Of a stretch of 35,635 nt of DNA, positions 32,605 to 35,635 are shown in pieces; position 1 is the stretch's first letter; every line of letters begins with the position of its first letter. The stretch covers positions 1 to 35,635 of the forward strand of contig JABEUM010000178.1 of assembly GCA_013044475.1 (NCBI GenBank), written 5' to 3'. The DNA comes from Acidimicrobiaceae bacterium. GTDB taxonomy: Bacteria > Actinomycetota > Acidimicrobiia > Acidimicrobiales > Acidimicrobiaceae. The translations under genes and the position numbers were made by a program. The notes below the pieces were generated by a model that searched no databases, had not been told where the DNA came from, and was given only the letters and a program-made list of their open reading frames with translations.

Positions 32605-33419
32605 TGACGACGATTTCAAATGACCAATCTACTCCTGTGAATGTTGCCTTAGAGGTCGAATCACTCAAGAAGAGTTTTGGAGGCGTGGCGGCTGTTGATG
32701 GTGTTAGCTTCTCGGTGGAGAAGGGTACGATCACCGGATTAATCGGCCCTAACGGCGCCGGAAAGTCGACGATGGTCAACCTGATTTCAGGAGCTCTCAA
32801 ACCTGATTCCGGACATATCCGACTCGATGGACACGGCATTGGTGGGCTAGAGCCACATCAGATCGGAGCCAGGGGTCTGATCAGGACCTTTCAGATATCG
32901 AGGGAATATCCAGACATGACGGTTATGGAGAATCTGATTGTCTCCGCCGCCAACCAGGGTGAGAAACTGATCAATGTCTGCTTCAGGCCATCAGTTGGAA
33001 AAAAGAGAGATCGCGAACTCGTTGAGCGGGCTCTATATACCTTGGTAACTTTTGGTCTCTATCCGTTGCGTAACGAGTATGCCCGCAACCTTTCAGGCGG
33101 GCAGAAGCGACTATTGGAGCTATCGAGGGCGGTCATGGCCGATCCTAAGGTCCTGCTCCTCGATGAGCCGATGGCCGGAGTAAACCCAGCGCTTATCGAG
33201 AAACTCGGTGAACATATTGTCGGGCTGAACAAAGAACTCGGGACGACCTTCGTGCTCGTAGAGCACAATTTGGAAATAGTCGAAAAGATCTGCTCGAAAG
33301 TCATAGTCGTAGCTCTCGGAACAACTTTAGCCGTTGGAACGATGGCCGAGCTTAGAAAGAATCAAGCAGTCGTAGACGCGTACTTAGGGGGTGACGTTAG
33401 TGAGCGTGTTGGTAGTTGA
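32604..33419 (+). CDS. livG: HAAT-family ABC transporter ATPase (LivG-type)
   Basis: The 271-residue ATPase has Walker A GPNGAGKST at about 48-56, the ABC signature LSGGQKRLLELSRA, Walker B VLLLDEPMAGVNP and the switch His in LVEHNLEIVEKIC. The PMAGVNP after Walker B is typical of LivG rather than LivF. It hydrolyses ATP on the cytoplasmic face of the permease pair, probably as a heterodimer with the next gene product. GGAGAG lies before its ATG. The end overlaps the start of the following ATPase gene by about 20-29 bases. Confidence 0.93.
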   Translation: MTTISNDQSTPVNVALEVESLKKSFGGVAAVDGVSFSVEKGTITGLIGPNGAGKSTMVNLISGALKPDSGHIRLDGHGIGGLEPHQIGARGLIRTFQISREYPDMTVMENLIVSAANQGEKLINVCFRPSVGKKRDRELVERALYTLVTFGLYPLRNEYARNLSGGQKRLLELSRAVMADPKVLLLDEPMAGVNPALIEKLGEHIVGLNKELGTTFVLVEHNLEIVEKICSKVIVVALGTTLAVGTMAELRKNQAVVDAYLGGDVSERVGS

Positions 33420-34143
33420 TAGCCTCACGGCGGGTTACGGTAAGAATCCGATCGTTTGGGATATCAATCTCCAAGCGAAGGTCGGACAAGTAGTAGGGAT
33501 AGTTGGCCCTAATGGCGCCGGAAAGTCGACGCTTTTGAAGGCGATCTTTTCGATGGTGCGTATTGACTCGGGGAGCGTACGGCTCGACGAGACAGACGTA
33601 ACCGGGCTCTCGTCTTACCTGCTAGCCAGGTCGGGTCTCGCCTATGTTCCTCAGGTCCAAAATGTCTTCGCCTCCATGTCGGTGGAGGAGAACCTCGAAC
33701 TTGGTGGAATGATGAAAAAGACGGACTTGAGGCGGAGGATTTCGGAGGTTCTCGAGATCTTCCCGGATCTTCAGGTCGCTCGGAATAAGAAGGGCGGGGA
33801 CCTTTCGGGGGGACAGAGAAACATGCTGGGAATGGCTAGAGCGTTGATGGCCGAACCCAAAGTGATACTCCTCGACGAGCCGACGGCCGGCCTTTCACCG
33901 ATCTATGTTGACGTCGTATGGCAGCAGGTCAAAAGGATCGCCGAGTCTGGCACGTCAGTCGTGGTGGTAGAGCAGAACGTTGATAGAGCGATCAGCTCTT
34001 CCGATTGGGTCTACGTTTTGGTCGCTGGCCGAAACAGAGTCGACGGCCCATCCGCCGCAATAGCCGAGCTTGAACTCGGAGAGATCTTCCTGGGGGCAGT
34101 TCAGGCTGCGAATGAAGAAGAAGGCTTGCTCCACAGTAATTGA
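33400..34143 (+). CDS. livF: HAAT-family ABC transporter ATPase (LivF-type)
   Basis: This 247-residue ATPase has Walker A GPNGAGKST at about 36-44, AYVPQVQNVFASMSVEENLE (Q-loop), the signature LSGGQRNMLGMARALM, Walker B VILLDEPTAGLSP and VVVVEQNVDRAI (switch region), all typical of LivF. It works with the LivG-type ATPase. GTG at 33400 is preferred because GGGGGTGA lies just before it; a GTG at 33391 in the same frame is possible. Both overlap the preceding gene. A 124-base gap with a hairpin follows before the binding-protein gene. Confidence 0.92.
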   Translation: MSVLVVDSLTAGYGKNPIVWDINLQAKVGQVVGIVGPNGAGKSTLLKAIFSMVRIDSGSVRLDETDVTGLSSYLLARSGLAYVPQVQNVFASMSVEENLELGGMMKKTDLRRRISEVLEIFPDLQVARNKKGGDLSGGQRNMLGMARALMAEPKVILLDEPTAGLSPIYVDVVWQQVKRIAESGTSVVVVEQNVDRAISSSDWVYVLVAGRNRVDGPSAAIAELELGEIFLGAVQAANEEEGLLHSN

Positions 34144-34155
34144 GCTTGCCTTTGT

Positions 34156-34171
34156 CATTCCTTTCGGAATG
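34156..34171 (+). terminator. Hairpin between the ATPase and binding-protein genes
   Basis: CATTCC-TTTC-GGAATG is a perfect 6-bp stem with a 4-base loop, just after the LivF-type stop. No T-run follows. Such an intercistronic stem could trim or stabilise the binding-protein message and allow its higher expression. Confidence 0.4.
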
Positions 34172-34254
34172 CCAGGGGGGGAGATGAAGATGGCGAGCCT
34201 GGAGGCGCCGTTTTCAGGGTCTAGTTCCAGGGACGGTAAGTGTAGAAAAAGATT

Positions 34255-34260
34255 AGGAGG
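34255..34260 (+). promoter_or_regulatory. Ribosome binding site deciding the TTG start of the binding protein
   Basis: AGGAGG is 7 bases before TTG at 34268. The frame is open much further upstream (from 34070) but only the TTG gives a normal lipoprotein signal peptide. Confidence 0.75.
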
Positions 34261-34267
34261 ACCTATT

Positions 34268-35536
34268 TTGGGGCGATTCAAGCCAATTAGCCGTTGGCTA
34301 GGTGCAGTCGGGGCTCTCTCTATGGTGTTGGCAGCTTGTGGGGGATCGTCTAGTTCTTCATCATCTGGGTCAACGACCACAGCGGTGCCAAAGACTATTA
34401 CAGTCGGGGAGCTTCTGCCTATGTCAGGCGCTGAAGCCTTCGTTGGACAGTGGTTCGATCATGGGGTTAAAGCTGGGATTCAAGCGGTTAACGCCTCTGG
34501 CGGCGTGATGGGTGCCAAATTGGTGCCGGTGCTTGAGGACACGGCTGGCGATCCTGTGGATGCCGTTACCGCTTGGCATACTTTGCAGTTGCAAAAGCCG
34601 TCATTCGTCATGGGACCATCATCTTTGGAGATCATGGGGGTCATAAATGACTTCCAGAATGCGAAGATCGTGGACATGATGGAGGGTGGCACAACACAAC
34701 TCGACAAAATGCAGTACCCGTACGTCTACAGGGTGTTCCCTTCAGACTCAGCGCTGCTTGCTGCCGAAGCATATTATGCAGTGAAGCAGGACCACTGCAC
34801 AAGTGCTTCATTGCTCTATACAGCGGATGCCAATGCGCAAGCGGAGGTTCCTGCGGTAATTAGAGCATTCAAGGCACTCGGTGGCACTATCTTGGCCAAC
34901 GAGCAGATAACAGCCGGACAGTCATCGTACTTGACTGAGGTAACAAAGGCGTTTGCCCAAAATCCTCAGTGCGTATTCTTCCATGCTGATCCTCAGACTG
35001 CGGCTACCGAGTTCGCCAACGTCCGTCAGCTGGGACATATGAATGTCAAGTTCATCACTGGCGATACTGGAGCTTCGTTACAGCTAGCTCAAGCCTTTGG
35101 CCTTTCTGATGCGTCCAAGTATATGGTAGGTATGGGTGCTCCGGCCGCATACCCGCAATCTCAGGCCGCATTTTTGAAGGCTTATGAGGCAGTTTGGCAC
35201 ACTAACAAGCCATTGCCAGCGTCACCGGCGATGTATGACGGAGTAATTATTTCGGCATTAGCAATGACTGCTGCGCATTCGACTAATCCAGTCGTGTGGC
35301 GACCTTTTATCACGAAGGTTTCTAACGGTCCCGGTACTGATGTGTACACATATGCACAAGGAGTAAAGGATCTAAAGGCTGGAAAGACGATCAACTATCA
35401 AGGAGCGTCTGGTAACGAAAAGTTCAACAAGTATCACAACGTCTTCTCTGACTTCACGGTTGTTCAGTTCGACACGAGTGGCAATATGCACACAATCGAC
35501 ACTGTGACCGCTTCTCAGGTGGCGTCTACCTACTAG
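34268..35536 (+). CDS. HAAT-family substrate-binding lipoprotein
   Basis: Starting at TTG, the 422-residue protein has a classic lipoprotein signal: basic N-terminus (GRFKPISR), hydrophobic stretch, and lipobox LAAC with Cys24, then a Gly/Ser-rich linker. The mature part begins ITVGELLPMSGAEAFVGQWF and continues with VNASGGVMGAKLVPVLEDTA, the type I periplasmic-binding fold used by Leu/Ile/Val, amide and urea transporters. The ligand-contact residues cannot be assigned from sequence alone, so the solute is unknown. It is the last gene of the operon, separated from the ATPases by a hairpin and having its own strong Shine-Dalgarno, consistent with high expression. The protein ends with a normal stop within the window. 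Confidence 0.9.
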   Translation: MGRFKPISRWLGAVGALSMVLAACGGSSSSSSSGSTTTAVPKTITVGELLPMSGAEAFVGQWFDHGVKAGIQAVNASGGVMGAKLVPVLEDTAGDPVDAVTAWHTLQLQKPSFVMGPSSLEIMGVINDFQNAKIVDMMEGGTTQLDKMQYPYVYRVFPSDSALLAAEAYYAVKQDHCTSASLLYTADANAQAEVPAVIRAFKALGGTILANEQITAGQSSYLTEVTKAFAQNPQCVFFHADPQTAATEFANVRQLGHMNVKFITGDTGASLQLAQAFGLSDASKYMVGMGAPAAYPQSQAAFLKAYEAVWHTNKPLPASPAMYDGVIISALAMTAAHSTNPVVWRPFITKVSNGPGTDVYTYAQGVKDLKAGKTINYQGASGNEKFNKYHNVFSDFTVVQFDTSGNMHTIDTVTASQVASTY

Positions 35537-35581
35537 TTGAAAGTAGCAATGTAATCATTTGGTTGGGTCGATTGAAAGTTG

Positions 35582-35596
35582 TGGTCGGCCCGACCA
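35582..35596 (+). terminator. Inverted repeat after the HAAT operon
   Basis: TGGTCGG-C-CCGACCA is a 7+7 inverted repeat 46 bases after the binding-protein stop. The one-base centre means the real loop is larger and the stem about five pairs. Only a weak T-tract (AAATTT) follows, so a terminator role rests mainly on position. A short direct repeat TTGAAAGT (35537-35544 and 35572-35579) precedes it. Confidence 0.4.
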
Positions 35597-35635
35597 AGTT
35601 CAAATTTCCCTCGGATACCGTGCCAAAGAGCCACA

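Noticed and set aside
34070-34267. 66-residue N-terminal extension of the binding lipoprotein
   Set aside because: It overlaps the LivF-type gene end and would place the signal peptide internally; TTG at 34268 with AGGAGG fits.
1-35635. Mobile element, prophage, CRISPR array or defence island
   Set aside because: No transposase, integrase, phage, cas or repeat-spacer pattern was seen; addBA-like genes are ordinary repair genes here.

Overview
The window looks like chromosomal DNA from an actinobacterium, most plausibly an Acidimicrobiia-type acidophile relative. The reasons are moderate GC, frequent GTG/TTG starts, a mycobacterial-style MmpL/TetR pair, two F420-type oxidoreductase genes back to back, and actinobacterial-style AddAB-like recombination nucleases. 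The taxon is an inference from gene content; there is no rRNA or marker gene here. I found no tRNA, rRNA, CRISPR array, insertion sequence, phage gene or attachment site.

Layout. 1-1476 (-): N-terminal half of an MmpL/RND transporter, cut by the window edge, with a divergent TetR regulator (1586-2221) and a readable promoter/operator between them. 2717-4507 (+): membrane GGDEF-EAL c-di-GMP enzyme behind a long gene-free leader. 4601-5773 (-): family 2 glycosyltransferase with a TPR-like C-terminus. 6041-11413 (-): three-gene molybdoenzyme operon, transcribed as fused four-cluster ferredoxin/NrfD membrane subunit, then catalytic subunit without a Tat signal, then TorD-like chaperone, with a divergent LysR regulator (11541-12443). 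12550-14393 (-): GNAT acetyltransferase and MFS transporter. 14825-16312 (+): carboxylesterase. 16699-17925 (+): MFS transporter, convergent with and overlapping the addB-addA-like pair (17922-24538, -). 24705-25907 (-): a third MFS transporter. 26234-27838: divergent PPOX/FDOR-type and luciferase-like F420 oxidoreductases. 27860-30394 (-): CitA/DcuS-CitB/DcuR-type two-component system. 30649-35536 (+): complete branched-chain-amino-acid-type (HAAT) ABC transporter in the order permease, permease, ATPase, ATPase, lipoprotein binding protein.

How the genes work together. Three blocks are self-contained regulatory or metabolic units: TetR/MmpL (efflux or lipid export under local repression), LysR/molybdoenzyme (a respiratory or redox complex that appears to face the cytoplasm), and the two-component system/HAAT transporter (solute sensing coupled to uptake). 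The AddAB-like pair is for double-strand break processing. The F420 pair indicates deazaflavin redox chemistry. The most unusual unit is the molybdoenzyme operon, because it combines an NrfD-type membrane anchor fused to its ferredoxin, a catalytic subunit with no export signal, and a TorD-family chaperone that would normally serve an exported enzyme.
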